A stretch of 64,000 nucleotides of DNA from 34-65-8 sp046294735. Lineage in GTDB: Bacteria > Pseudomonadota > Alphaproteobacteria > Sphingomonadales > Sphingomonadaceae. The position numbers were made by a program, and so were the translations under genes. The stretch covers positions 186,001-250,000 of the forward strand of contig JBKBKB010000003.1 in NCBI GenBank assembly GCA_046294735.1. Reading direction: 5' to 3'. Below the pieces are notes generated by a model that worked only from the letters and a program-made list of their open reading frames with translations, ran no database searches and was not told the DNA's origin. This document shows, piece after piece, positions 1 through 9,124 of this stretch. Within the stretch, counting starts at the first letter, position 1, and each line of letters opens with the position of its first letter.

Positions 1-129
1 GCCCACGTTCTGGTCTATGGCGAACGTGCGGTGGTGGTGACCAGCACCCCCGATGGCAGCAACCGGTTTGTCGTCGAACGCGAGAATGCCGAATGGGTCG
101 TGGCGGCCCAGGATATGCCCTATCGCTGA
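1..129 (+). CDS. 3' end of an unidentified CDS (partial)
   Basis: An open frame runs from the first base of the window to TGA at 127-129 and gives 42 residues that end in QDMPYR. The start lies outside the window. Codon use fits a real GC-rich gene, but no motif is long enough to name a family. It is followed by a 160-base gap before the next gene on the same strand. Confidence 0.5.
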   Translation, partial: AHVLVYGERAVVVTSTPDGSNRFVVERENAEWVVAAQDMPYR

Positions 130-290
130 TCGTCGCAGCAGCCTGCGTAATCAGGCAGCTTTCCCTTGCCGCAGTTCATGACCGGCATCGGGGCCAAAAA
201 TGCCCAACTGGCTTGAATCTCTGCGTTCTATGAGGAATTGTAGGGTGCTCTGGCTCCCCCGGCGCGGTGTACGGCCGGCATGATGACACA

Positions 291-1367
291 ATGCGGAAGG
301 ATGGCGGCTTGACCCGGTCCCGGCAGGTTCTGGCACGATCGGCGAGGCGGGATGATTCATGGCCGGGGGCGAGAGTCGGCGGCTGGATGCTGTGCCTGAT
401 GCTGGCCGGGATGGTCCTCGCCGCTGGCGCTGTCCTGGGCTATAATGCAGTGGTCAGGTTCGAGGTCACGGGACTGGCGTTGATGCTGGCGTGGCTGGCA
501 TCGGCGTCATTGACGCTCGGCGGCGGAAAGGCTGCCCCGGGGTGGACAGCGCCGGTATGGGCCGGTGTTATCGGGCTGGTCGCAATTGCCGTAGCTCTGC
601 GCGTCTGCTCGGCCGTCCTGACCCAGGACGTCACGCTAGGTGCGGACCCGATGAACTACACTCATCTGGCGCAGGCGGTGCGCGATGGGCGCGGTCTGGT
701 CACCGACGACTGGCGATACGGCGATGGTCTGCGGGCCTATTTCCCGCCGTTCTATCCCTTGGCGCTGGCCGGGTACTGGGGCCTGTTCGGCGCGTCTCCG
801 GCCAGCACTCTGGCAATGAACACTCTGATCGATCTGGTCGCGGCCTGGGCGCTGGCCGATGCGGCGCGGCGGATTGGCCTTGGCCAGAAGGCGCAGGCGG
901 TGGCGTTGCTTTATCTTGCCTGGCCGGCCTTCGCGCTGGCGGCCGGGATACCGCAAAAGGAATCGCTCACCATCATGCTGCTGGTCCTGCTGCTGCGCGG
1001 AATGCTGACGTGGCTGCAAGCGGGCGCGGGAGACCGAGAGATCATCATGGCGTCGGGCCTGGCTGCCGGGATGGTTTCGGTGCTGATCTTGGCCCTGTTT
1101 GCGCACGAGCCGGAAGCCACCCAGACCTATGCCGCCCCCGACTTGCTGCTGCTGCTGTGCATTCCGCTGATCTACTGGCTTAACCGGATCTGGATGATGG
1201 CGCGGCGCGGGGAAGTGGAGATGGACCCGGTCGCCTTTGCGGTGCGCGACCGCCGCAGCATCGCTATCGGCGCGATCATGGCCGCGTTGTTTCTGATGGC
1301 GCAACTGGGGCCGCATATCAGCTTGCTGGCGGCCTTCGGTCTGGGTCCGGAAATGGTGGCCCACTGA
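291..1367 (+). CDS. Chimeric polytopic membrane protein: glycosyltransferase-like N-terminus, UbiA-like C-terminus
   Basis: ATG at 291 gives 358 residues (a GTG lies further upstream at 267). Residues about 30-240 carry hydrophobic segments and GADPMNYTHLAQ / YFPPFYPLAL motifs, as in membrane glycosyltransferases of the GT39/PMT type, where the acidic loop after the first helices holds the catalytic Asp. From about residue 248 the protein changes character. ASGLAAGMVSVLILALF, the IYWLNRIWMMARRGE segment and DPVAFAVRDRRS match the last helices of UbiA-family prenyltransferases, in particular the type that makes polyprenyl-phosphate-linked sugars. Both halves look truncated: the UbiA part lacks the N-terminal Asp-rich catalytic motifs, and the glycosyltransferase lacks its C-terminal helices. 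A deletion fusion is the simplest inference. Function is unknown and it may be non-functional. Confidence 0.6.
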   Translation: MRKDGGLTRSRQVLARSARRDDSWPGARVGGWMLCLMLAGMVLAAGAVLGYNAVVRFEVTGLALMLAWLASASLTLGGGKAAPGWTAPVWAGVIGLVAIAVALRVCSAVLTQDVTLGADPMNYTHLAQAVRDGRGLVTDDWRYGDGLRAYFPPFYPLALAGYWGLFGASPASTLAMNTLIDLVAAWALADAARRIGLGQKAQAVALLYLAWPAFALAAGIPQKESLTIMLLVLLLRGMLTWLQAGAGDREIIMASGLAAGMVSVLILALFAHEPEATQTYAAPDLLLLLCIPLIYWLNRIWMMARRGEVEMDPVAFAVRDRRSIAIGAIMAALFLMAQLGPHISLLAAFGLGPEMVAH

Positions 1368-1416
1368 GGCGAACTATCCAGTTTCCCGTGCAACCATTCC
1401 CGCCTAAAGCGCGAAA

Positions 1417-3606
1417 ATGGACCGGAGCCTTATCGTACACGAGAATTTCCTGCGCCGCGTCGCAGGGGGTAGCTTGCCTTCAGGACAGCCGCCGCAGGGG
1501 CCGCTGGGGCCAGAGCAGGCGGTGCAGCTCTACCGCACCGGCTGCCTGACCCGGGCACTCGATATCGCTAGCCGCAAGATGCAGGCGGCGGGTGAGGGGT
1601 TCTACACCATCGGCTCCTCCGGGCACGAGGGGATGGCGGCCGTGGCCGCCGCACTGCGCCCGACCGATATGGCCTTCCTCCATTACCGTGACGCTGCGTT
1701 CCAGATCGAGCGCGCCAATCAGGTGCCGGGCCAGTCGATCCTGTGGGACATGCTGCTGAGCTTCGCCTGCTCGAGCGATGATCCGATCAGTGGCGGGCGG
1801 CACAAGGTCCTGGGCAGCAAAGCGCTGACCATTCCGCCGCAGACCTCGACCATTGCCAGCCATCTGCCCAAGGCGGTCGGCGCGGCCTATTCGATCGGCC
1901 TCGCCAAGCGCGTGCGGCCTGAACACGCCGTGCTGCCCGACGATGGCATCGTGATGTGCAGCTTCGGCGATGCCAGCGCCAACCACTCGACCGCGCAGGG
2001 GGCGATCAACACCAGCTGCTGGACCGCTTACCAGAAAGTGCCGATGCCGGTGCTGTGGGTGTGCGAGGACAACGGGATCGGCATCTCCACCCGCACCCCC
2101 AGCGGCTGGATCGCGGCCAACTTCTCGCGCCGTCCGGACCTGGGTTATTTCGCCTGTGACGGCCTCGACATCTATGAAACCTATCGCGCCGCGAGCGAGG
2201 CGGCGGATTACGTGCGCAAGCGGCGCAGGCCCGCTTTCCTGCATATCCGCACCGTGCGGCTCTACGGCCACGCCGGGGCCGACGTGCAGACCGCCTACAT
2301 GACCAAGGCCGAGGTCGAGGCCGACGAGGCGAACGATCCGCTGCTCCACACTGTCCGCCTGCTGGGCGAGGCGGGCGCGCTGGACCGAGAGCACGCGCTG
2401 GCGATCTACCAGGAAACGCTTGCCCGGGTCGAGCGGGTGCGCGCCGAGGCAGTCACTCGCCCGCGCCTCAGGACTGCGAGCGAGGTCATGGCGAGCCTGG
2501 TGCCGCCGCGGCGCACCAACGCACACCGCAACGCCCCCTCCGCCGAAGCGCGCGCCGAGGTGTTCGGGGCCGATCTCAAGGCAATGGACTCACCCCAGAT
2601 CATGAGCCGCTGCATCAACTGGGCGCTGACCGACCTGATGCTGGAGCACCGCGAGATCGCGCTGATGGGCGAAGATGTCGGGGCCAAGGGCGGGGTCTAC
2701 GGCGTGACTCAAAAGCTGGTAGCCCGCTTTGGCAAGGCGCGGGTTATCGACACCTTGCTGGATGAACAGTCGATCCTCGGGCTGGCGCTGGGGATGGCGC
2801 ACAACGGACTGATCCCGGTGCCGGAAATCCAGTTTCTCGCCTATTACCACAACGCTGAAGACCAGATCCGCGGCGAAGGGGCGACCCTGCCGTTCTTCTC
2901 CAATGGCCAGTTCACCAACCCGATGGTGCTGCGGATCGCGGGCCTCGGCTACCAGAAGGGGTTTGGCGGGCACTTCCACAACGACAACAGCTTTGCCGCA
3001 CTGCGTGACGTGCCCGGGGTGATCCTGTGCTGCCCTTCCAACGGTGCCGATGCCGCAAAGCTGCTGCGCGAATCCGTGCGGCTGGCGCGCGAGGAACAGC
3101 GGGTGGTCATTTTCCTCGAACCGATCGCGCTCTACCCGATGCGCGATTTGCATGAGCCGGGTGATGGCGGGTGGCTGCGGCATTATCCTGATCCTTCGCA
3201 GCGAATCGCGTTTGGTGCGGTGACCACTTATGGCGAAGGCACTGATCTGGCGATTGTCAGCTACGCCAACGGGCTGCACCTGTCTCTACAGGCCCAGCTG
3301 CGGCTGGCACAACAGGGCGTGAATGTGCGGGTAATCGACCTGCACTGGCTGAACCCCTTGCCGGATGAGGCGCTGATCGCGGCACTGGGTGATGCAGCCA
3401 ATGTGTTGATCGTCGACGAAACCCGCCGCACTGGCGGCCTCGCCGAAGCGCTCATGGCGCTGCTGGCAGAGCGGACCGACAAGCCCACTGCGCGCCATGT
3501 GGCTGAGGACAGCTTCATCCCGACCGGTCCGGCCTATGCCGCAACCATGCCATCGGTCGACAGCATCGTGGCTGCCGCCACAGCACTGATGGGAAGCGAG
3601 GCATGA
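1417..3606 (+). CDS. Thiamine-diphosphate-dependent dehydrogenase E1, fused alpha and beta subunits
   Basis: This 729-residue protein joins an E1-alpha-like half (to about residue 340) with an E1-beta-like half (from about residue 390) of the 2-oxo acid/acetoin dehydrogenase type. The ThDP site is visible as GDA at 184-186 and EDN at 217-219, with about 30 residues between them. The beta half shows MGEDVG, DTLLDEQSILGLALG and DLHWLNPLP, typical of the transketolase-like pyrimidine domain and C-terminal domain. Separate alpha and beta subunits are usual for branched-chain and acetoin enzymes, so the fusion is notable. No E2 or E3 gene is adjacent; the next gene is a FabD-like protein overlapping by ATGA. 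It may decarboxylate a 2-oxo acid and pass the acyl group to an unknown acceptor. The substrate cannot be read from the sequence. Confidence 0.8.
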   Translation: MDRSLIVHENFLRRVAGGSLPSGQPPQGPLGPEQAVQLYRTGCLTRALDIASRKMQAAGEGFYTIGSSGHEGMAAVAAALRPTDMAFLHYRDAAFQIERANQVPGQSILWDMLLSFACSSDDPISGGRHKVLGSKALTIPPQTSTIASHLPKAVGAAYSIGLAKRVRPEHAVLPDDGIVMCSFGDASANHSTAQGAINTSCWTAYQKVPMPVLWVCEDNGIGISTRTPSGWIAANFSRRPDLGYFACDGLDIYETYRAASEAADYVRKRRRPAFLHIRTVRLYGHAGADVQTAYMTKAEVEADEANDPLLHTVRLLGEAGALDREHALAIYQETLARVERVRAEAVTRPRLRTASEVMASLVPPRRTNAHRNAPSAEARAEVFGADLKAMDSPQIMSRCINWALTDLMLEHREIALMGEDVGAKGGVYGVTQKLVARFGKARVIDTLLDEQSILGLALGMAHNGLIPVPEIQFLAYYHNAEDQIRGEGATLPFFSNGQFTNPMVLRIAGLGYQKGFGGHFHNDNSFAALRDVPGVILCCPSNGADAAKLLRESVRLAREEQRVVIFLEPIALYPMRDLHEPGDGGWLRHYPDPSQRIAFGAVTTYGEGTDLAIVSYANGLHLSLQAQLRLAQQGVNVRVIDLHWLNPLPDEALIAALGDAANVLIVDETRRTGGLAEALMALLAERTDKPTARHVAEDSFIPTGPAYAATMPSVDSIVAAATALMGSEA

Positions 3607-4646
3607 GCGGGCGCAAGACAGCGGTGCTGGTGTGCCCCGGGCGCGGCACCTACAACAAGGATGAGCTGGGCTATCTCGGTCGGCATTTCTCCGATCCGGC
3701 GCTGCTGACTGCATTCGATGCGCAGCGCCAGGCCCAGGGGCAGGATACCCTGAGCGAACTTGATGGTGCGGAACGGTTCAGCCTCGCTCGCCATACCCGC
3801 GGCGACAATGCCTCGGCCCTGATCTTCGCCGCCACGCTGGGCGATGCCTTGGCTATTGATCCCGACCGGATCGACGTGGTCGCCGTAACCGGCAATTCGA
3901 TGGGCTGGTACTCTGCGCTCGCCTGCGCCGGAGCCGTAACGCCGGAAAACGGCTTCGCCATCGCCAACACCATGGGCACGCTGATGCAGGCGGCACTGAT
4001 CGGCGGGCAACTGGTCTATCCCTTCCTCGGGCCGGATTGGCAGGCATCCCCGGCCCGCAAGGCGGCGCTGCTCGATCATGTCGCCCGGATTGATATGAGG
4101 GAGGGTCACCTGCTCGCGCTGTCGATCGACCTTGGCGGAATGCTGGTGCTGGCCGGCAACGAGGCCGGGCTCAAGGCGTTCGAGACGGAGGCGGAGCCGC
4201 TCGAGGGGCGTTTCCCGATGCGGCTGGGCAATCATGCGGCATTCCACACGCACTTGCAGGAACCGGTGGCGGAGCAAGGCCGTGCCGCCTTGCCCGTAGC
4301 GCTGTTTGGCCAGCCACAGGTGCCGCTGGTCGACGGTCGCGGCGCCGTCTGGTGGCCGCATACATGCGACACAGGCGCCTTGCGGAATTACACGCTCGGC
4401 CAGCAAGTTACCGAAACCTATGACTTTACCCGCGCCATCACGGTCGCCGCGCGCGAGTTCGCGCCCGACCTGTTTATCGTCACCGGCCCCGGTACCACGC
4501 TGGGGGGTGCGGTCGCCCAGTCGCTGATCCTGGCAAGCTGGCGCGGGATGGGCAGCAAGGCTGACTTCAAGGTGCGGCAGGATGCGCAGCCACTGCTGGT
4601 GTCGATGGGGATGGCGGAGCAGCGCGGACTGGTTGCCCGTCAGTAG
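3603..4646 (+). CDS. ACP S-malonyltransferase-like (FabD-related) protein
   Basis: The start ATG overlaps the E1 stop (ATGA at 3603-3606), so the two are almost certainly translationally coupled. The 347-residue protein has the layout of the FabD acyltransferase fold: an early PGRG turn (PGQG in FabD), a nucleophile elbow GNSMGW with Ser99 in place of GHSLGE, a late HAAFHTH with a candidate catalytic His, and GPGTTLGG near the C-terminus. Glu after the elbow is replaced by Trp and the oxyanion region differs from housekeeping FabD. It is therefore probably not the malonyl-CoA:ACP enzyme of fatty acid synthesis, and may instead shuttle an acyl group for the neighbouring E1. The 3' end overlaps the convergent TonB receptor gene by 7 bases. 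Confidence 0.65.
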   Translation: MSGRKTAVLVCPGRGTYNKDELGYLGRHFSDPALLTAFDAQRQAQGQDTLSELDGAERFSLARHTRGDNASALIFAATLGDALAIDPDRIDVVAVTGNSMGWYSALACAGAVTPENGFAIANTMGTLMQAALIGGQLVYPFLGPDWQASPARKAALLDHVARIDMREGHLLALSIDLGGMLVLAGNEAGLKAFETEAEPLEGRFPMRLGNHAAFHTHLQEPVAEQGRAALPVALFGQPQVPLVDGRGAVWWPHTCDTGALRNYTLGQQVTETYDFTRAITVAAREFAPDLFIVTGPGTTLGGAVAQSLILASWRGMGSKADFKVRQDAQPLLVSMGMAEQRGLVARQ

Positions 4647-6670
4647 CCCCAGCGCAGCCCCGCCCACAGGGTGCGGGGGGTGCCGAGATCGATGCTGCCA
4701 CCCGAATTACGGGTGACCACGGTTTCGCCGGTCAGGTTCTCTCCCCGTAGGACCAGTGCCAGCTTCCCGGACAGCGGCGCCTGCGCGTAGGCGCCGATCG
4801 TGGTTGCCGCGGGCAGGAAATCGACGTTGAAATCATCTTCGACCTGGGCGCCGATATGCCGCAGGGTTGTCGAAATCAGCCAGCCGGGCGCGGGCTTCCA
4901 GCTAACGCTGGCGGAGCCGGCAAGGCGCGGCGTCTGCGCCGGGCGCAAACCATCAAGTGCCAGCGATGCCCCTTCCCCCCGTACTTCCGCGTCGGTCCAT
5001 GCGAGCGAACCTTCGAAACCGAATGCTCCGCGCGTGGCGGACAATGTCGCTTCAACTCCCTGCGCCCGGATCGCGGGCAGGTTCTGCCGCTGGCGCAGGT
5101 TGGGCGCGAGGGTGACGTTGGCGATGGCGTTCTCCACTTCGTTGTCGAACATGGTCACGCCGAGCGAGACCCCAGCGGCAGGCCGCCAGTCCAGTCCCGC
5201 CTCGAAACCCAGCACCCGCTCGTTGCGCAGGTTCGCATTGGCCTGGGTCACCACCGGGAACACCACGAACGGGCGGTAAAGTTCGTTCAGGGTTGGCAAC
5301 CGGAGCCCGCGATAGGTGGCTGCGCGCAGCCGCAGCGCCTCGTTTGCCTGCCAAGCGGCCCCGCCGCGCCAGGTCACGGTCCAGTCCCACCGGTCCGGAG
5401 CGACGGTCTCCGAAATGATCGCCCCAGCCGGGGTAGCCGCACGGTAGAACCCGTCCGTCACGGCACTGCGGTCCGCACGGACCCCGCCAGTCAGCACCAG
5501 CGCGCCGAGCCGCCAGTCATGCTCGGCAAACAGCCCCAGGTCGCTGGTCGCCCCGCCAGCGCGGCGGCGCTCAGTCAGGGCCAGGGTGACCGCGTTGTAT
5601 GCCTCTTCCTGCAGTCCGCCTGACGCCCTGCGGTAATCCATGCCCAGCCGCAGCACGTGGCCCGCCGCCACTGGTGGCCGCAGCTCCAGTTTCCCGCCCA
5701 GCCCGGTCGAGGGCGTGTTGCGCTGGTCGAGCGTGCGGGTGAAGCGGGTCGAGCTGATCACCACATTGGAAAAGTTACGCGCCTGCACATAGGCGAGAGC
5801 ATCGAACTGCCAGCGCCCGCGCCCGACCAGCCGCACGCTGGCGTCCTGTCCTTCGCTCCTGCTCTCCGCCCCGGCAAAGCGCAGCGTCCGGTCGTCCCGG
5901 AACACCAGCCCGCTCGCCTGGAGTTCAATATCCGGCGCCAGTGGCGCCACTGCGCGCAGGCGGGCGGACCAACTCTCAAACGCTGCTGGCACGGTCGCGG
6001 CAACCCGCTGGTCAGCAGGCGTGGTAAAGAAGCCTTCGCCCCGGTCCCACCGCCCGCCGACGGTTACGAAACCGTCGCCCAGCGGCATGGCCAGTGTCCC
6101 GCCCGCTTCGGTTTCGCCCCGGTCGTTGGCGAGCAGCGAAGCAGATACCGGGCCGAGCGCGGCGGCATCGGCGCTGGTCAACTCGATCGTTCCTGCCAAG
6201 GCCCCGGCCCCGAACGGCCCGGATCCGCCCCCGCGGGTGACCCGCACATTGCCGAGCTGTTCCGGCGCAATCGCGGAGAGCGGAATATAGCCGAAGAACG
6301 GATCGCCCATCGGCACCCCGTCAAGCAGGACCAGTGCCCTGCTGGAGGCATTGCCGCCCAGTGCGCGCAGCGTCACCCCTTGGGCGCTGGGGTTGGCCGA
6401 GCGGCTGTCCGAGCGGCGGAACTGCTGGAATCCCGCCACGCCGCCGAGCACGTCCTCAATCCGCCCAGACGGGGCTGAAACCAGCGTTTCCCGAGCAATT
6501 TCAACTGCACCGTAGGCAGGCGCTGCCGGCGGTTCGGGCAGGCCCTGCCCGGTCACGACAATGATCTCGGCCCGTTCAGCAGGTTGTTCCTGGGCGGCCA
6601 GCGGAGCGGCCAGGACTGCTGGCAGGGCGAGCGCAGGCAGCGCGGCGAGAAATGGGGTCTGTGAGGGCAT
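4640..6670 (-). CDS. TonB-dependent outer membrane receptor
   Basis: The 676-residue protein has a clear signal peptide (MPSQTPFLAALPALALP..., cleavage near AQEQ). A TonB-box-like stretch IIVVTGQG follows, and then the plug domain: GRIEDVLGGVAGFQQF, the conserved LDGVPMGDPFFGY loop and VTRGGGSGPFG. The rest is a beta-barrel ending in aromatic WAGLRWGY, the usual last strand. Size and order match the vitamin B12/iron-chelate/organic-ligand receptor superfamily, but the ligand cannot be read from the sequence. It is divergent from the Baeyer-Villiger monooxygenase, whose ATG lies about 105 bases from this start. Confidence 0.88.
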   Translation of the reverse strand: MPSQTPFLAALPALALPAVLAAPLAAQEQPAERAEIIVVTGQGLPEPPAAPAYGAVEIARETLVSAPSGRIEDVLGGVAGFQQFRRSDSRSANPSAQGVTLRALGGNASSRALVLLDGVPMGDPFFGYIPLSAIAPEQLGNVRVTRGGGSGPFGAGALAGTIELTSADAAALGPVSASLLANDRGETEAGGTLAMPLGDGFVTVGGRWDRGEGFFTTPADQRVAATVPAAFESWSARLRAVAPLAPDIELQASGLVFRDDRTLRFAGAESRSEGQDASVRLVGRGRWQFDALAYVQARNFSNVVISSTRFTRTLDQRNTPSTGLGGKLELRPPVAAGHVLRLGMDYRRASGGLQEEAYNAVTLALTERRRAGGATSDLGLFAEHDWRLGALVLTGGVRADRSAVTDGFYRAATPAGAIISETVAPDRWDWTVTWRGGAAWQANEALRLRAATYRGLRLPTLNELYRPFVVFPVVTQANANLRNERVLGFEAGLDWRPAAGVSLGVTMFDNEVENAIANVTLAPNLRQRQNLPAIRAQGVEATLSATRGAFGFEGSLAWTDAEVRGEGASLALDGLRPAQTPRLAGSASVSWKPAPGWLISTTLRHIGAQVEDDFNVDFLPAATTIGAYAQAPLSGKLALVLRGENLTGETVVTRNSGGSIDLGTPRTLWAGLRWGY

Positions 6671-6774
6671 GCCAGCGCCATAGCCGCGCCTGCCACGCCA
6701 GTCAGTTGCAAATTGCCATCAAGACTCGCCAAGCAGGCGGCGATGGTTTACCCTTCCGTCAAGAGGAGAGGCAA

Positions 6775-8289
6775 ATGTTGGCAAGATTATCGGATAACCC
6801 GGCAGATTTTGACGTCCTGATCGTTGGCGCCGGGATTTCCGGCATCGGCATGGCGGCGCACATGGAAATGCTGTGCAAGGGGCGCAGCTACGCGATTGTC
6901 GAGCGGCGAGCCAACCTGGGCGGGACCTGGGACTTGTTCCGTTACCCCGGCATCCGTTCCGACAGCGACATGCACACCCTGGGCTTCGTGTTCGAACCGT
7001 GGAAGCACGAGAAGTCGATCGCCGATGCGCCCGCGATCCTCGATTACCTCCATCACATCGTCGACGAGCGGGACATCCGCCGCCACATCCGTTTCGGCCA
7101 CAAGGTCGTGTCGGCCGACTGGCGCAGCGATGAAGCACGCTGGCATGTGACGATGGAGCTGGATGATGGCTCGCACGTGGCGATGACCGCCAATTTCCTC
7201 TATCTTGGCTCCGGCTATTACGACTACGATCAACCTTACGATCCGGGTTTCGAATTCGGAGATTTTGCCGGGCAGGTGATCCACCCACAGTTCTGGCCGG
7301 AAGACCTCGACTACACCGGCAAGAAAGTGGTGGTGATCGGATCGGGCGCTACCGCGGTCACCATCGTGCCCTCGATGGCAGACAAGGCGGCACATGTCAC
7401 CATGCTCCAGCGCACCCCCACCTGGATGTTTTCGCGCCCTGCCAAGGACCGGCTGGCCAACCTGCTGCGTGACCTGTTGCCGGAGGAACTGGCCTACCGG
7501 ATCACCCGGTGGAAGAACATCAAGATGCAGGATTTCAGCTTCAAGCTGGCCCGTAACAAGCCGCAGAAGGTCAAGGACGGGCTGCACAAGCGCATCCGCA
7601 AGTCGATGGGCAAGGACTTCGACCTTGCGCCATTCACCCCGCCCTATGATCCATGGGACCAGCGCCTGTGTCTGGTGCCTGATGATGATCTGTTCAGCGC
7701 GATGAAGCAGGGCAAGGCCAGCGTTGTGACCGGGCGGATCAAGCGCTTTCACAAGCACGCCGTGGAGCTGGAAACCGGCGAGATGCTGGAGGCAGACATC
7801 GTGGTCACCGCCACCGGGCTCAACCTGGCGCTGGCCGGCAAGATCGCGATCAGCCAGGACGGCGCGCCGGTGCAGTTCAACGAGCGGTTCTATTACAAGG
7901 GCTGCATGTTCTCCAACCTGCCAAACCTGGCGGTGGTGTTCGGCTACCTCAATGCCAGCTGGACCTTGCGCGCGGACATCAATTCCGAATTCGTCTGCCG
8001 GGTGCTGAACGAGATGGACAAGCGCGGGGTCGATACCGCCGTACCGGTCCTGCCCGAGAACCACGGGCTGGTGGAGGACGACCTGTTCGATTTCTCCAGC
8101 GGTTACATCCAGCGCGGCAAGCACATCATGCCCAAGAGCGCGACCGACTATCCCTGGCGGCTGAACCAGGAATATGTCTATGACCGCAAGGTGCTGCGCG
8201 AAGCACCGGTGGATGACGGAATCCTCGCCTTCCGCAAGGCAGGGGCCAATGCACGCGTGGCGGAGGAACAGCTCGAAGCGGCGGAATAG
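6775..8289 (+). CDS. Flavin-containing Baeyer-Villiger-type monooxygenase
   Basis: I chose ATG at 6775 because AGAGGAG lies about 8 bases upstream and the protein then begins just before the FAD fold; an upstream frame extension overlaps the TonB receptor start. The 504-residue protein has a FAD dinucleotide motif GAGISGIG (about residue 18) and FRYPGIRSDSDM. It has a perfect Baeyer-Villiger fingerprint FxGxxxHxxxWP (FAGQVIHPQFWP) followed by the NADPH motif GSGATA. Length and DYTGKKVVVIGSGATAVT resemble EthA-type enzymes, which oxidise ketones to esters or activate thioamides. It appears to stand alone between the TonB receptor and a CinA-like gene. The substrate is not predictable. Confidence 0.88.
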   Translation: MLARLSDNPADFDVLIVGAGISGIGMAAHMEMLCKGRSYAIVERRANLGGTWDLFRYPGIRSDSDMHTLGFVFEPWKHEKSIADAPAILDYLHHIVDERDIRRHIRFGHKVVSADWRSDEARWHVTMELDDGSHVAMTANFLYLGSGYYDYDQPYDPGFEFGDFAGQVIHPQFWPEDLDYTGKKVVVIGSGATAVTIVPSMADKAAHVTMLQRTPTWMFSRPAKDRLANLLRDLLPEELAYRITRWKNIKMQDFSFKLARNKPQKVKDGLHKRIRKSMGKDFDLAPFTPPYDPWDQRLCLVPDDDLFSAMKQGKASVVTGRIKRFHKHAVELETGEMLEADIVVTATGLNLALAGKIAISQDGAPVQFNERFYYKGCMFSNLPNLAVVFGYLNASWTLRADINSEFVCRVLNEMDKRGVDTAVPVLPENHGLVEDDLFDFSSGYIQRGKHIMPKSATDYPWRLNQEYVYDRKVLREAPVDDGILAFRKAGANARVAEEQLEAAE

Positions 8290-8331
8290 TTAAATCCGCC
8301 CTTTCGCGCGCCGCTCGGCTCGCCTAACAGC

Positions 8332-9093
8332 ATGGCCATGAGCCAGCGCATTTTTACTGCCGCGCTCGTCGTGATTGGCGACGAGATCCTGTCCGGTCGC
8401 ACCCATGACAAGAACATTGCCCAGGTGGCCAGCTGGCTGCAGGTTCAGGGTATCCGCCTGGCCGAAGTGCGGGTGGTGCCCGATGTGGAGGAGCGGATCG
8501 TCGAGGCGGTCAACGCCTTGCGCGCGCGCAACGATTATCTGTTCACCACTGGCGGGATTGGCCCGACGCATGACGACATCACGGTCGATGCAGTCGCTGC
8601 TGCGCTCGGTGTGCCGGTGGTCATCCATCCCGAAGCGCGCGCGATCCTGGAACGTTATTACACCGACAAGGGCGGGCTCAACGAAGGGCGTTTGCGCATG
8701 GCCCGCGCGCCGCAAGGTGCCGAACTGATTCCCAACCGCATGTCCGGCGCGCCCGGCATTCGCATCGGCAACCTGTTCCTGATGGCCGGAGTGCCGCATA
8801 TCACCGCCGGCATGCTCGATGCACTGACCGGCCAGCTGGAAGGCGGGGCGCCGCTGCTCAGCGAGACAGTGGGCGGGTTCATCCCCGAAAGCGAGGTCGC
8901 CCTGCTGCTGCGCGATGTGGAAAAGGCCCACGAACAGTGCCAGATTGGCAGCTATCCGTTCTTTCGCGAAGGTCGGGTCGGCTCCAACTTCGTGATCCGT
9001 TCGACCGAGCAGGCGGCGCTCGATGCCTGCCGGGCTGACCTGTGCGCCGGGCTTGATCGGCTCGGTTTCGCCTGGACGCACGGCGGGATATGA
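8332..9093 (+). CDS. CinA-like / molybdopterin-binding domain protein (MoCF_biosynth family)
   Basis: The 253-residue protein begins with VIGDEILSGRTHDKN and contains FTTGGIGPTHDD, both diagnostic for the MoeA/MogA/CinA nucleotide-binding fold. It covers only the N-terminal COG1058 domain of CinA and lacks the C-terminal nicotinamide-nucleotide amidohydrolase domain, as is usual for short alphaproteobacterial versions. Predicted role: hydrolase of ADP-ribose or NAD-derived damaged nucleotides, by analogy with COG1058; a cofactor role is less likely because no molybdenum genes are near. ATG at 8332 is used, with a second in-frame ATG at 8338. Confidence 0.85.
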   Translation: MAMSQRIFTAALVVIGDEILSGRTHDKNIAQVASWLQVQGIRLAEVRVVPDVEERIVEAVNALRARNDYLFTTGGIGPTHDDITVDAVAAALGVPVVIHPEARAILERYYTDKGGLNEGRLRMARAPQGAELIPNRMSGAPGIRIGNLFLMAGVPHITAGMLDALTGQLEGGAPLLSETVGGFIPESEVALLLRDVEKAHEQCQIGSYPFFREGRVGSNFVIRSTEQAALDACRADLCAGLDRLGFAWTHGGI

Positions 9094-9124
9094 GGGCGGC
9101 GGGGCAGTCTACGGCAATGATCGC

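Noticed and set aside
4640..4646. Seven-base convergent overlap of the FabD-like and TonB receptor genes as a sign of error
   Set aside because: Both frames have full-length, well-supported C-termini; short convergent overlaps are common in this window (also CTAG at 24866).
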